From: Chloroflexota bacterium
GTDB taxonomy: Bacteria > Chloroflexota > Anaerolineae > Anaerolineales > UBA11579
DNA length: 64,000 bases
Direction of reading: 5' to 3'
Assembly (NCBI GenBank): GCA_018662365.1
Contig: JABJGH010000022.1
Coordinates: 101,499-165,498, forward strand
Part shown: positions 18,829-28,300 of the stretch, one piece after another
Position numbering within the stretch: the first letter of the stretch is position 1
Layout of the letters: each line of letters starts with the position of its first letter
The notes under the pieces: model-generated
What the model saw: only the letters and a program-made list of their open reading frames with translations
The model's database searches: none
Told to the model about the DNA's origin: nothing
Made by a program: the position numbers and the translations under genes

Positions 18829-19968
18829 ATGGAAACGAGGATATCAAAATTACAGAAAAATATCAATAATTCAGAAATAGAAGCAGATATAAAAAAGACT
18901 TCTATTCCCCTTTTTCTGATAAAAAGGATATTGTCAGGTATCTTATCCTTGGTAATTATTACTTTCCTAATAAATTCGATCACATTTCTTTCCCCCCCAC
19001 GTGAACGTGCTTTATTGATATTTGGGTCTCCCCCAATGTATCTTTCTGAGACAGAGGTTGAAACTTCACTCACTCAAATAATAGAAGATTACGGGTTTGA
19101 CAAACCTCTTTTTGAACAGTACAAGATTTGGGTAGTTGGCGTATTCTCCGGGAATCTTGGCTTGGGCAATATTTTTGGCGAAGAAGTTATAGTAATTATA
19201 AAATCTCGAATTCCTATAACTTTAGAATTACTTATCTATTCGATATTATTTTATATTCCCATTGGTATATTATTCGGAGCAATATCTGGTTGGCGCGAGA
19301 ATAAACCCATTGACATCATTAGCCGCTTCACAAGTTATGTTAGTTTTTCGATCCCCCCATTTATATTAAGCATAATTTTCATTTCAATATTTTATGTAAC
19401 CCTAGGGTGGTTTATGCCGGGCCGAATAGGAATTTCCGAGGGGATGCTGATAAGGGAAGAAACATTTGTCCATTACACCAGATTTTTAAGTATCGATGGC
19501 TTCTTAAACAACAAACCAGAAGTTAGCATTGATGCGATTAGACGACTCGTAATGCCAGCTGTGGCGTTATCCTTTTCATTTCTTGGAACTCTTCTATTAG
19601 TCACCAGAAAATCTATGATAGCTGAGATCAAAAAGGATTATATTACAAGCGCTTATGCAAGAGGGTTGACAAATACCAAGGTTTTATTCAACCATGCTCT
19701 GAAGAATGCAATATTACCCAGCATTACAGCAAGTTCATTGATGATTACCTCAATGCTCACCGAGCTATACATTATTGAGAGAGTTTTCAATCGACATGGT
19801 CTTTCGGAATTAATGTTTATGTCCATGATCCCACCAGTAAATATCGGGGTTGCTTTAGGGTTTGCCTTGTACAATTTTCTGTTTGTTTATTTAGTAATGT
19901 TTATCTTTGACATTCTTACAATCCTCATTTCCCCTAATTTTAGTTTGATTAACGGAGAATCAAAATGA
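18829..19968 (+). CDS. ABC transporter permease, DppB/OppB family
   Basis: A membrane protein of about 380 residues with six hydrophobic segments, a large periplasmic loop after the first, and the DppB-type EAA loop around YITSAYARGLTNTKV. I take the ATG at 18829 instead of a TTG at 18793. It should form the first half of the channel of a peptide or nickel-type ABC importer. It overlaps the second permease by four bases (ATGA). No solute-binding protein or ATPase gene lies on either side, so its partners must be encoded elsewhere. Confidence 0.88.
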   Translation: METRISKLQKNINNSEIEADIKKTSIPLFLIKRILSGILSLVIITFLINSITFLSPPRERALLIFGSPPMYLSETEVETSLTQIIEDYGFDKPLFEQYKIWVVGVFSGNLGLGNIFGEEVIVIIKSRIPITLELLIYSILFYIPIGILFGAISGWRENKPIDIISRFTSYVSFSIPPFILSIIFISIFYVTLGWFMPGRIGISEGMLIREETFVHYTRFLSIDGFLNNKPEVSIDAIRRLVMPAVALSFSFLGTLLLVTRKSMIAEIKKDYITSAYARGLTNTKVLFNHALKNAILPSITASSLMITSMLTELYIIERVFNRHGLSELMFMSMIPPVNIGVALGFALYNFLFVYLVMFIFDILTILISPNFSLINGESK

Positions 19969-20885
19969 TTCGGTCGATAATTAGATACCCCGATAAAGGA
20001 AAATTATTGTTAGCGTTGTTTTTGATAATTATGTTTTTTGCAATTGCCTTGGCTGCACCATTACTCTCAGAACAGGAAGATCCTACGCAACCAAGCTATT
20101 TTAAAATTGTGGGAAAACCCTATGATGTTAATCCATACCCACCTACCCCCGAAGTCCCACTTGGCACCACCCCAAGGCAATATGATATTTTCCATACTTT
20201 AGTTTGGGGCACCCGTTCTGCATTGAGTTTTGGATTAACAATCACATTTATATCCGCTTTCTTTGGAATCCTTTTAGGAGCACTTAGTGGATTTACCCAG
20301 GGAAAAATTGGGGATCTAATCATTAGAATATCGGATACGTTTATAAGTTTTCCCACTATCGCTGGCGTTGTGCTGATCAATTCTTTTTATGCGAGTCAGA
20401 CTGCTAATTTAGGAGCGACTCCAGATATCATGCATCCAATCATTAATTTTATGATTGAAAGAAATATACATCCCGTTACTCTTGCCCTTATTGCTTTTTC
20501 TTGGATGCCATACGTAAAATTAACTCACACTTCGGTAATACAACAAATGGAGCAAGAATATATTCAAGCAGCGAAATCTATCGGTGCTTCCAAATTGCGA
20601 ATCATAATTACTCACATCCTTCCAAATATTTATTCTCCCATTTTAGTCATTGCAGCTAAATCGATTGGTGGACTAGTTATTTTAGATGCAGGTTTAACTT
20701 ATATTGGTATTAGTGGCGCAACCGAATGGGGTTCTCTTTTAGTAATTTCTCGCGATTGGATCGTTGGTTCTCTTGCGATCACCTATTGGTGGGTGTTTTT
20801 CCCGCCTGTTATTACAATCATTTTATTTGGACTTGCGTGGAATTTTTTCGGAGATCAGCTTACTTCCCTTCTAAACCCGCGTTAA
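19965..20885 (+). CDS. ABC transporter permease, DppC/OppC family
   Basis: A 306-residue membrane protein with an N-terminal segment followed by five to six hydrophobic helices. The EAA loop reads YIQAAKSIGASKLRI and is typical of DppC-type permeases that pair with DppB. The start codon overlaps the stop of the preceding permease, so the two are translationally coupled. It is followed by 130 bp and the AOR gene with its own ribosome site. Substrate unknown; peptide or similar small solute is the family default. Confidence 0.88.
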   Translation: MIRSIIRYPDKGKLLLALFLIIMFFAIALAAPLLSEQEDPTQPSYFKIVGKPYDVNPYPPTPEVPLGTTPRQYDIFHTLVWGTRSALSFGLTITFISAFFGILLGALSGFTQGKIGDLIIRISDTFISFPTIAGVVLINSFYASQTANLGATPDIMHPIINFMIERNIHPVTLALIAFSWMPYVKLTHTSVIQQMEQEYIQAAKSIGASKLRIIITHILPNIYSPILVIAAKSIGGLVILDAGLTYIGISGATEWGSLLVISRDWIVGSLAITYWWVFFPPVITIILFGLAWNFFGDQLTSLLNPR

Positions 20886-21015
20886 TGTAAATATTTTAAC
20901 GTAATATATAAAGATTTATGACTATGCGCAACTTACATTTTAATTTAATAAGTTCATTTTCTTATAATCAATTATAATCGGGTCGAAAATACTACATCAT
21001 AAAAGGATCAAGAAA

Positions 21016-23166
21016 ATGGAAAACGACTATTCTATATTGAAAGAATTTGATTACCCCCCCCAAGAAGTAAGCCGGGGTTACACCGATCGCACATTATATG
21101 TAAATCTGTCCTCAAGGGAAATTATTAGTAAATCCGTGTCACAGGCAATGAAAGATATTTTTATTGGCGGACGCGGTTTCGGTTTACGTTTACTTTGGGA
21201 TGGTATCACCAGTAAAACTAAATGGGATGACCCAGAAAATGAAATTGTAATTTCATCTGGTCCAATTGGAGGAATAACTCAATATCCTGGTACTGGAAAA
21301 TCGATCGTCGTCTCGGTCTCCCCCACTACTGAGATGGTCGTAGACAGTAATGTTGGTGGATATTATGGACCCTATTTAAAATTTGCCGGATGGGATGCGA
21401 TAGAAATTCAGGGAAAAGCTAACCAAGAAGTAATTATTTTTGTAGATGGTTCTACCAATAAAGTACAGATTATTGAAGCCCCAATGGATACGACTAACAC
21501 TCACGTATTGACCAAAGAATTGCTTAAACTTTTCGCAGAACCTGGAAAGGAAAATTGTGTTTCTTCAGTCACGGCTGGACAAGGGGCAGATAATACATTG
21601 ATCGGATGTCTTAATGTAAGTTATTTTGATGTTCCACGACAAACCGTGAAGGTAAAACAAGCCGGAAGAGGTGGTACAGGAACCGTATTTAGGAATAAAA
21701 ACATAAAGGCATTGGTAGTAAAAATCCCAAAAATGGGTGGAAAATTAAATAACCCCGCCGATCAGTCTATTTTGAATGTTACCGGAAAGAAAATAAATAT
21801 CGAAATGAAAGAAAATGACCCAATTCAAAACAGCATGAAAACAAAGGGTACCAATGTCCTCGTGGAAATTATGGATTACCATGATCTTCTCCCAGTGCAT
21901 AACTTTAAATTTGGGGCACACCCTGACTCCGAAAAGATCGCAAGTACAGTTTGGGAGGGGATATTTGACCTGAGCGCTCCGGATGGTTGCTGGTATGGAT
22001 GCACAATGGCCTGCGCTCATACTGTAAAAAAATACACAGTGCAAACTGGCCCATACAAAGATCAAGAAGTAATGGTAGATGGACCAGAATATGAAACAAC
22101 CGCAGGAGTTGGTTCCAACCTTGGATTCTTCGATCCTCTAAAAATCCTTGAATTTAATTTTTATTGTGACACATATGGCATGGACATAATTTCCTTTGGC
22201 ACCTTAACTGGTTTCATAATGGAATGTTATGAAAATGGAATCTTAGATGCCACTAAAACTGGCGGCTTAGAATTGGAATGGGGGAACTTTAAAGCCACCA
22301 CTGATCTCCTCCATCAAATGGCAAATGGAAAAGGCTTTGGGAAAACAGCCGGTTTGGGTATTCGAAAAATGAAAAAGATCTTCGCAGATGATTATGGAGC
22401 CGACCCCAACTTCCTTCAAGATATCGGCATGGAAGCAAAAGGAATGGAATACTCTGAATATGTAACAAAAGAATCTCTCGCGCAACAGGGAGGGTTTGGA
22501 TTAGCTAACAAAGGTGCCCAGCATGACGAAGCTTGGCTAATTTTCATGGATATGGTTTCAAATTTAATTCCAACTTTCGAAGAAAAGGCCGAAGCATTGC
22601 ATTATTTTCCAATGTTTAGAACTTGGTTTGGGTTGAATGGATTATGTAAATTACCCTGGAACGATGTAGAGCCCACAAATAATCGCACGAAATATGATGG
22701 GATTGACGCAGCGAAGGTTCCAGAACATGTTGAGAACTATATTAAATTATTTACCGGGGTTACCGGCAGAGATGATGTCAAAACTGGCGAAGACTTGATC
22801 CTGATGTCCGAAGCAGTTTACAATTTCCAGAGAGTATTTAATTTGAGAATGGGTTTCGGTACAAGGGAATTCGACAAGATCCCTTATCGATCATCAGGTC
22901 CAGTGACCTCTGAAGAATATGAATCAAGGCAAGAACGATACGACAAACAACTCGTCGAACTTGCAGGTTACGATATTGAAGGAAAATCTACGATTGATAA
23001 AGTGAAAGAACTAAGAACTTATCGCGAGGATCAATACGAGAAACTTTCTGATGCGGTTTATAAAAGACGTGGCTGGACAGAAAATGGAATTCCCAAACTT
23101 GAAACCTTAGAAAGGTTAAAGATTGACTTTCCTGACGTGGTTGAAATTGTGAAATCAGCCCTTTAA
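21016..23166 (+). CDS. Aldehyde:ferredoxin oxidoreductase family tungsten enzyme
   Basis: AOR-family enzymes use a tungstopterin and a 4Fe-4S cluster to oxidise aldehydes or reduce acids with ferredoxin. The N-terminal GGRGFGLRLLWD and the following GPIGG block bind the pterin. The four cluster cysteines are visible as Cys325, Cys329 and Cys333 (CxxxCxxxC) plus Cys544. At 716 residues it is longer than the classical 600-residue enzymes, with an added C-terminal tail of basic and acidic helices. An AAAAGGATC ribosome site precedes the ATG. A strong terminator ends the transcript, separating it from kynU. fdhD nearby may help load the cofactor. Confidence 0.9.
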   Translation: MENDYSILKEFDYPPQEVSRGYTDRTLYVNLSSREIISKSVSQAMKDIFIGGRGFGLRLLWDGITSKTKWDDPENEIVISSGPIGGITQYPGTGKSIVVSVSPTTEMVVDSNVGGYYGPYLKFAGWDAIEIQGKANQEVIIFVDGSTNKVQIIEAPMDTTNTHVLTKELLKLFAEPGKENCVSSVTAGQGADNTLIGCLNVSYFDVPRQTVKVKQAGRGGTGTVFRNKNIKALVVKIPKMGGKLNNPADQSILNVTGKKINIEMKENDPIQNSMKTKGTNVLVEIMDYHDLLPVHNFKFGAHPDSEKIASTVWEGIFDLSAPDGCWYGCTMACAHTVKKYTVQTGPYKDQEVMVDGPEYETTAGVGSNLGFFDPLKILEFNFYCDTYGMDIISFGTLTGFIMECYENGILDATKTGGLELEWGNFKATTDLLHQMANGKGFGKTAGLGIRKMKKIFADDYGADPNFLQDIGMEAKGMEYSEYVTKESLAQQGGFGLANKGAQHDEAWLIFMDMVSNLIPTFEEKAEALHYFPMFRTWFGLNGLCKLPWNDVEPTNNRTKYDGIDAAKVPEHVENYIKLFTGVTGRDDVKTGEDLILMSEAVYNFQRVFNLRMGFGTREFDKIPYRSSGPVTSEEYESRQERYDKQLVELAGYDIEGKSTIDKVKELRTYREDQYEKLSDAVYKRRGWTENGIPKLETLERLKIDFPDVVEIVKSAL

Positions 23167-23173
23167 ATTTTTT

Positions 23174-23207
23174 AAAAAGGTCACTTGAATAACAAGTGGC
23201 CTTTTTT
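23174..23207 (+). terminator. Intrinsic terminator after AOR gene
   Basis: A ten-base-pair stem (AGGTCACTTG with CAAGTGGCCT, one G-T wobble) closes a five-base AATAA loop and runs into six thymines. It begins eight bases after the AOR stop codon. Its presence argues against the TTG at 23185 as the kynureninase start, since that codon lies inside the stem. Confidence 0.9.
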
Positions 23208-23223
23208 CAACAAAAAGAGAAAA

Positions 23224-24477
23224 ATGAAAAAATACGCAGAAGAACTTGACGCAAGCGACCCCCTATCAAGGTTTAGAAAAAAATTCTTCATCGATGACCC
23301 AGAGTTAATATATCTCGATGGCAATTCATTGGGAAGATTACCGTTGGATTCCATTACTTCTGCAAAAAACCTTGTAGAAAAGGAATGGGGTGTGGATTTG
23401 ATAAGGGGTTGGGGAAAAGGCTGGTTAAATTCCCCCGAAAAAATCTCTGAGAAATTAGCAAAAGTAATCGGTGCTCAGCCAGAAGAAGTAATTATTGCAG
23501 ATTCCACATCGATTAACTTATTTAAACTAGTGTTATCCGCGCTCAAATTTCAATCTTCAAAAAGAGAAATAATTACGGATGATCTAAACTTTCCCTCAGA
23601 CCTTTATGTTCTCGAGGCTGTTGTTAAGGTTGTTGAAATGGACCATGAAATAAAAATTATTAATTCTGAAGATGGCATCATGGGCCCCGAGAAAAAAATA
23701 ATTTCAAATATCACAGATAAAACTGCATTGGTTACATTGTCACACACGACATTTAAAAGCGGATACACTTACGATCTAATTAAAATTACCCAAGCTGCCC
23801 ACCAGAAAGGAGCCTTGACGATTTTTGACCTCAGCCATTCGGTTGGGTCAATGCCAATTCATTTAAATAAGGATAATGTGGATATGGCAGTGGGATGCAC
23901 TTATAAATACTTAAACGGTGGACCTGGCGCTCCAGCATTTATTTATATTCGAAAAGACCTGATGGAAAAATTAATCAATCATATTTATGGATGGATGGGC
24001 AAAAAGGATATGTTTGATTTTTCGTTAGAATATGATCCTGACCCAACCATTCGCCAATTTTTAACAGGCACAATTCCTGTCTTATCCACCCTACTAATAG
24101 AGAACGGCGTCAATCTTATTTTAGAGGCAGGCATTGACAATTTACGACAAAAATCTATTAAGCAGACAGATTATTTGATAAACTTGTGGAACGATGAATT
24201 AAAAAAAATCGGATTTTCAATGAATTCCCCAATTGAAACGAGCAGAAGAGGATCCCATATTTCTTTAGGACATGAGGAAGGATGGCGGATCGACCAGGCA
24301 TTAATCAACGACATGAAGGTTATTCCGGATTTCAGAACTCCCAATCTTTTGAGATTAGGGATCGCCCCCCTTTATACCTCCTACGTAGATATTTATAAAG
24401 CCATTCAAAGAATAAAAGAAGTCGTTGAGCAAGGTATTTACAAAAAATATTCAAAAGAAAAATTAAAAGTAACTTAG
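23224..24477 (+). CDS. kynU: Kynureninase (PLP-dependent)
   Basis: Kynureninase splits kynurenine to anthranilate and alanine in tryptophan breakdown. The start region matches the family (ELDASDPLSRFR, then YLDGNSLGRLP and EWGVDLIRGW). TDST-like ADSTSINLFK follows near residue 95. The PLP lysine lies in CTYKYLNGGPG near residue 225, and the GWMGKKDMF and GTIPVLS blocks come after it. I start at ATG 23224, giving 417 residues. No tryptophan dioxygenase or formamidase lies nearby, so its place in a pathway is open. It ends three bases before fdhD. Confidence 0.9.
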   Translation: MKKYAEELDASDPLSRFRKKFFIDDPELIYLDGNSLGRLPLDSITSAKNLVEKEWGVDLIRGWGKGWLNSPEKISEKLAKVIGAQPEEVIIADSTSINLFKLVLSALKFQSSKREIITDDLNFPSDLYVLEAVVKVVEMDHEIKIINSEDGIMGPEKKIISNITDKTALVTLSHTTFKSGYTYDLIKITQAAHQKGALTIFDLSHSVGSMPIHLNKDNVDMAVGCTYKYLNGGPGAPAFIYIRKDLMEKLINHIYGWMGKKDMFDFSLEYDPDPTIRQFLTGTIPVLSTLLIENGVNLILEAGIDNLRQKSIKQTDYLINLWNDELKKIGFSMNSPIETSRRGSHISLGHEEGWRIDQALINDMKVIPDFRTPNLLRLGIAPLYTSYVDIYKAIQRIKEVVEQGIYKKYSKEKLKVT

Positions 24478-24480
24478 GAA

Positions 24481-25269
24481 TTGTCTCTCCTTGAAATTAT
24501 GCCAAAAACATTCAAATCTTTATCAACCAGCCAATACAAATCATCAAAGAAAATAGATGGATTGTCGACTGTTATTGTTGAACAACCCGTAACCCTATAT
24601 GTAAATGGAAAAAGTTGGCTTACGTTCATGTGTACGCCAAAAGATTTAAAAGAATTAGCTGCAGGTTTTCTGTTTAACGAGGGAGTAATTCAATCTAAAA
24701 CTGAGATAAAGGTTATTGAGGTGGGAAAAAATGATCAGCATATCGATATTTGGCTAAATAGAACGATTGACGAGCCAAAAAATTGGCGAAGAACCTCTGG
24801 GTGCGCCGGTGGATATACCTCCGCGATTATTGAAGAAATTGAACCAGTTGAACTTTCGTCCATCAATATATCTGCAGATCAAATTCTTGAACTTTTTCGG
24901 ATTCTATTGCAAAATCAAGAATCTTATAAAGAAGTGGGAGGCGTTCATTCTTCTGCGCTTAGTGATGGAAAATCATTAATTTACATCCCGGAAGATGTAG
25001 GCAGACATAACACTATCGATAAAATCTCAGGAAAAATATTACTAGATGACATAGAAATCTCTCCTATAATTCTTCTCACTACCGGCCGTTTAAGTTCTGA
25101 AATGATTCAAAAAGCAGCGAGAATGAAATCTTCGATTGTCGTTTCTAGAACCTCCCCTACAACTTTGTCAATAGAGATCGCTGAATCCTTAGGAGTTACC
25201 GTAATAGGATATGCAAGGGGAAAAAAATTGACAGTTTATACCTATCCTGAAAGAATCAATTTCAATTAA
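24481..25269 (+). CDS. fdhD: Formate dehydrogenase accessory sulfurtransferase FdhD
   Basis: FdhD passes sulfur from a cysteine desulfurase to the bis-guanylate molybdenum or tungsten cofactor. The 262-residue protein has the family's LAAGFLFNEGVI block near 60 and EDVGRHNTIDK near 170, plus the C-terminal LTTGRLSSEM. The usual CxxC loop reads SGCAGG, so only the first cysteine is kept; this GCxGG variant is seen in some FdhD proteins. Start could be TTG 24481 or ATG 24499. No formate dehydrogenase is in the window; the AOR gene upstream is the nearest possible client. Confidence 0.9.
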   Translation: MSLLEIMPKTFKSLSTSQYKSSKKIDGLSTVIVEQPVTLYVNGKSWLTFMCTPKDLKELAAGFLFNEGVIQSKTEIKVIEVGKNDQHIDIWLNRTIDEPKNWRRTSGCAGGYTSAIIEEIEPVELSSINISADQILELFRILLQNQESYKEVGGVHSSALSDGKSLIYIPEDVGRHNTIDKISGKILLDDIEISPIILLTTGRLSSEMIQKAARMKSSIVVSRTSPTTLSIEIAESLGVTVIGYARGKKLTVYTYPERINFN

Positions 25270-25293
25270 TCAAAATTACTTAGCATTGTAATC

Positions 25294-25328
25294 AAAAAAC
25301 CAGGAACAGAATTCTGTTCCTGGTTTTA
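25294..25328. terminator. Bidirectional terminator between fdhD and the RND gene
   Basis: A perfect 24-base palindrome (CCAGGAACAGAA and its complement) flanked by adenines on the left and thymines on the right. It can fold as a terminator on both strands and separates two convergent genes. Confidence 0.88.
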
Positions 25329-25352
25329 ATTTTACATTACGTTACCTTAAGA

Positions 25353-28300
25353 TTACTTATCACTTTTCTTTTCGTTCTTAGAAAAACGATCAAGAATGCT
25401 ATACATCACCGGAACAATTAATAATGTAAGCAATGTAGATGTAGTTAATCCACCGATTACAACAATTGCAAGTTCAGATGCGATAATAGCACCATCGCTC
25501 AACCCGATTGCTAGAGGCACTAAAGCCAAAATAGCTGCAATAGCGGTCATTAAAATTGGGCGTAATCTTGTTCGGCCCGCTTCTACTAACGCATCATAGA
25601 CTTCCATCTTTCGGTCTCTGACGTTTGCTTGAACTCGATCTACCAAAACAATGGCATTAGTAACAACAATTCCAACCAGCATCATTAGACCGATCAATGA
25701 AGACAGACCTAAAATGCTGTCTGTTATCCAAAGAGCAATAGCTGCACCAATTATTGCAAGGGGTAAACTAAACAGAATTGTGAACGGATGGATGAAGGAC
25801 CCAAAAGTCATCACCATTACGATGTACACAACAACAACCGATACGCCGATTGCTGTAAAAGTATCTGCAAAACCCTCAGATTGTTGTTGGGATTCAAATC
25901 CTTCGCTAATGGTTACGCTTGATGGAGCGGTGCTTTCCAATGCTTCCTTAGCGGCAGTTGTCACACCCAAGGTGTCCTTTGTTTCAAGCTCTCCAACAAA
26001 CCGAATTGCTGATTCTCCATCAACTCTCAAATAAGTGTTTACACTGGCTAGATTAGAGGAAACATTAGCCAATCCATCCACATCATTGAGAGCATCTATT
26101 GCTTTTTGGTTAAAGTCTTCAAGATTTGAAAAATCTTCCGAAGCTGCAACCAAAGCAAAACCACCAAAACCTTGTGAAGAAAGAGAACCCGAAGATACAA
26201 TCACATTATCTGTCCCAAACACCTTTACTGCCTCTTCTCGGAGGAGTGCCGTAAATTCGTTTGCCTGAGTAGGATCTTCAAGGGCCATCGATATTGAGGC
26301 GGCGGATTGATTAATGCTTCCTCCTAAGAAGAATGCTTCCATTCCACCAGATCCACCCACTTCTGTCATCACTGCCCCAAGTCCATCCACATTACCCAAA
26401 GCTTCTTCAAATTCCAAGGTCAGATCATTCGTCTCACTCATGGAATAATCATCCGGAAGATCCACAGATGCGGTAAGTCGAATATCTCCAAAATCTGGCA
26501 AGAAAGCTTGTGGTCTTGTTCCAAATAGGAATACACTTCCTAATAATAGGACTGAAGCAATTGCGATCGTGCTGCCTTTATGGTTCAATGCCCACTTGAG
26601 TGCAGGTGTGTAAGCTCGTTGCACAGGGGTTTCTACTTCTTCTGGTAAATGTTCTTTTCGAATGAAAAGAAATGCCAAAAGAGGGATCAGTGTAATTGCA
26701 ACCAAGAAACTGGAAGCGAGCGCATATGTCACTGCAATTCCGAAGGGCAAAAAGAATTCGCCTACCAATCCGCCCATTAATCCAATGGGAAGGAAAACAA
26801 CCACTGTGGTAGCTGTGGAAGCAAAAATTGCTTTAGAAACATCTCGGGTACCTTTGATTACAGCTAACTTTTGATCATCACCCCGTTGAATATGACGATA
26901 AATATTTTCTAACACAACGATAGAATCATCGACAACGCGACCAACTGCTACAGTCATACCTGATAGCGTCATAATATTCAAAGTGATATTTTTTGGAAAT
27001 AAACTTGCAAAAGCAGATATCGCTGCGCCCAAAACTGGCACGCCATCTACCCAATTTACAAGGGGATTAAGTACCGGATCAATAGCAATTGGCAGCCATT
27101 TGAACAAAGCAAATGCCATGAAAACAGATAGTGGGATACTAGCGGCTGTAACAAGTGTTGAACGCCAAGAAAGTTTGTATTTTCCCTTGATTTTTCCACT
27201 AAGGAATATCAAAATGATAATCACGGCAAATAAAGCGCCCAAACTACCCTCTTGAGTTACGCCTTTAATTGATTCCTCAATAAACGAGGCCTGTTCAAAA
27301 ACTATTTCTACAGAAAGGTTTGGATATATCTTTTCGAATTCATCGAGCTTGTCAAAAATATCGTGAGAAACATTTACGATATTGGCATTTTTGTCTTGGA
27401 ATACTGTCAAGCCGATACTTGGGTTGCCATTCACTCGAGTAATGGTTGCAGTCGGAACAAATACATTTGCTGCATCTATCACGGCCTGGAGTTCAATTTG
27501 AAGTTCAGTATCTAAAGAGCTAAAGTAAGACTCGGGTAAAAATGCGAGAACTTCAGGATCCATTAACTTCAAATTATCTTCTGAAAGTAAGTCAAACATT
27601 TCAGGAGCAAACTGACCAATACCTTGAATCACGTCCGAGGTAAGATCATAAACAGTGTTTAATGCTATCCCTTGTGCATCACCAGCAGCTTGCCATTGTA
27701 CTGGAAGATCTTCTGGGCTTGCTGATTCAGCATTCACCGCAACTGCCAAAGAACCAAGACCACCCATCGGTAGAGCTATTTCATTTAGTTCCATCTGTAG
27801 TTCAATGTCAAGTTTTGCAATGAACTCACCGGGTAACCAAGCTAATAGTTCCGGGGTGAAAAGACGTAAATTATCGGGGCTTAGTGCATCAAATATTTGT
27901 GGTGCAACGCTAGCCATTCCCTGGATCGTTTCGACTGTAATGTCTGCAACAGTATTTAGCGGGAAACCTTGACCTTCGCCTGCGGCTTGCCAGGAAAGTG
28001 GCAACACATTCGGATCTGAATTTTCTTCAGGAACTGTTGCCTGAGCCACTCGATCTATGATTTGTGCTTGAATTTCTGGGGCTTGGCTGAGTATCAATTC
28101 TTGAGGTAAGGCACCAATTGCATCCAGAGGCAATACTAAAAGAATTTCTGGGGTTAATTCAGCAAGCATCTCTGGTGCGTAGGCAACAATTCCTGCAACC
28201 ATTTCACCATTAAGGTCGTTTGTATTAGCTACAGTTTGTCCCTGGGCTGCAAAGGTCTGAATCCAACTTTCTGGAAGAGGAAGTCCTTCTTCAGAAGAAT

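Noticed and set aside
23185..23223. Upstream TTG start for kynureninase
   Set aside because: It falls inside a strong terminator stem; the ATG at 23224 begins where family similarity begins.
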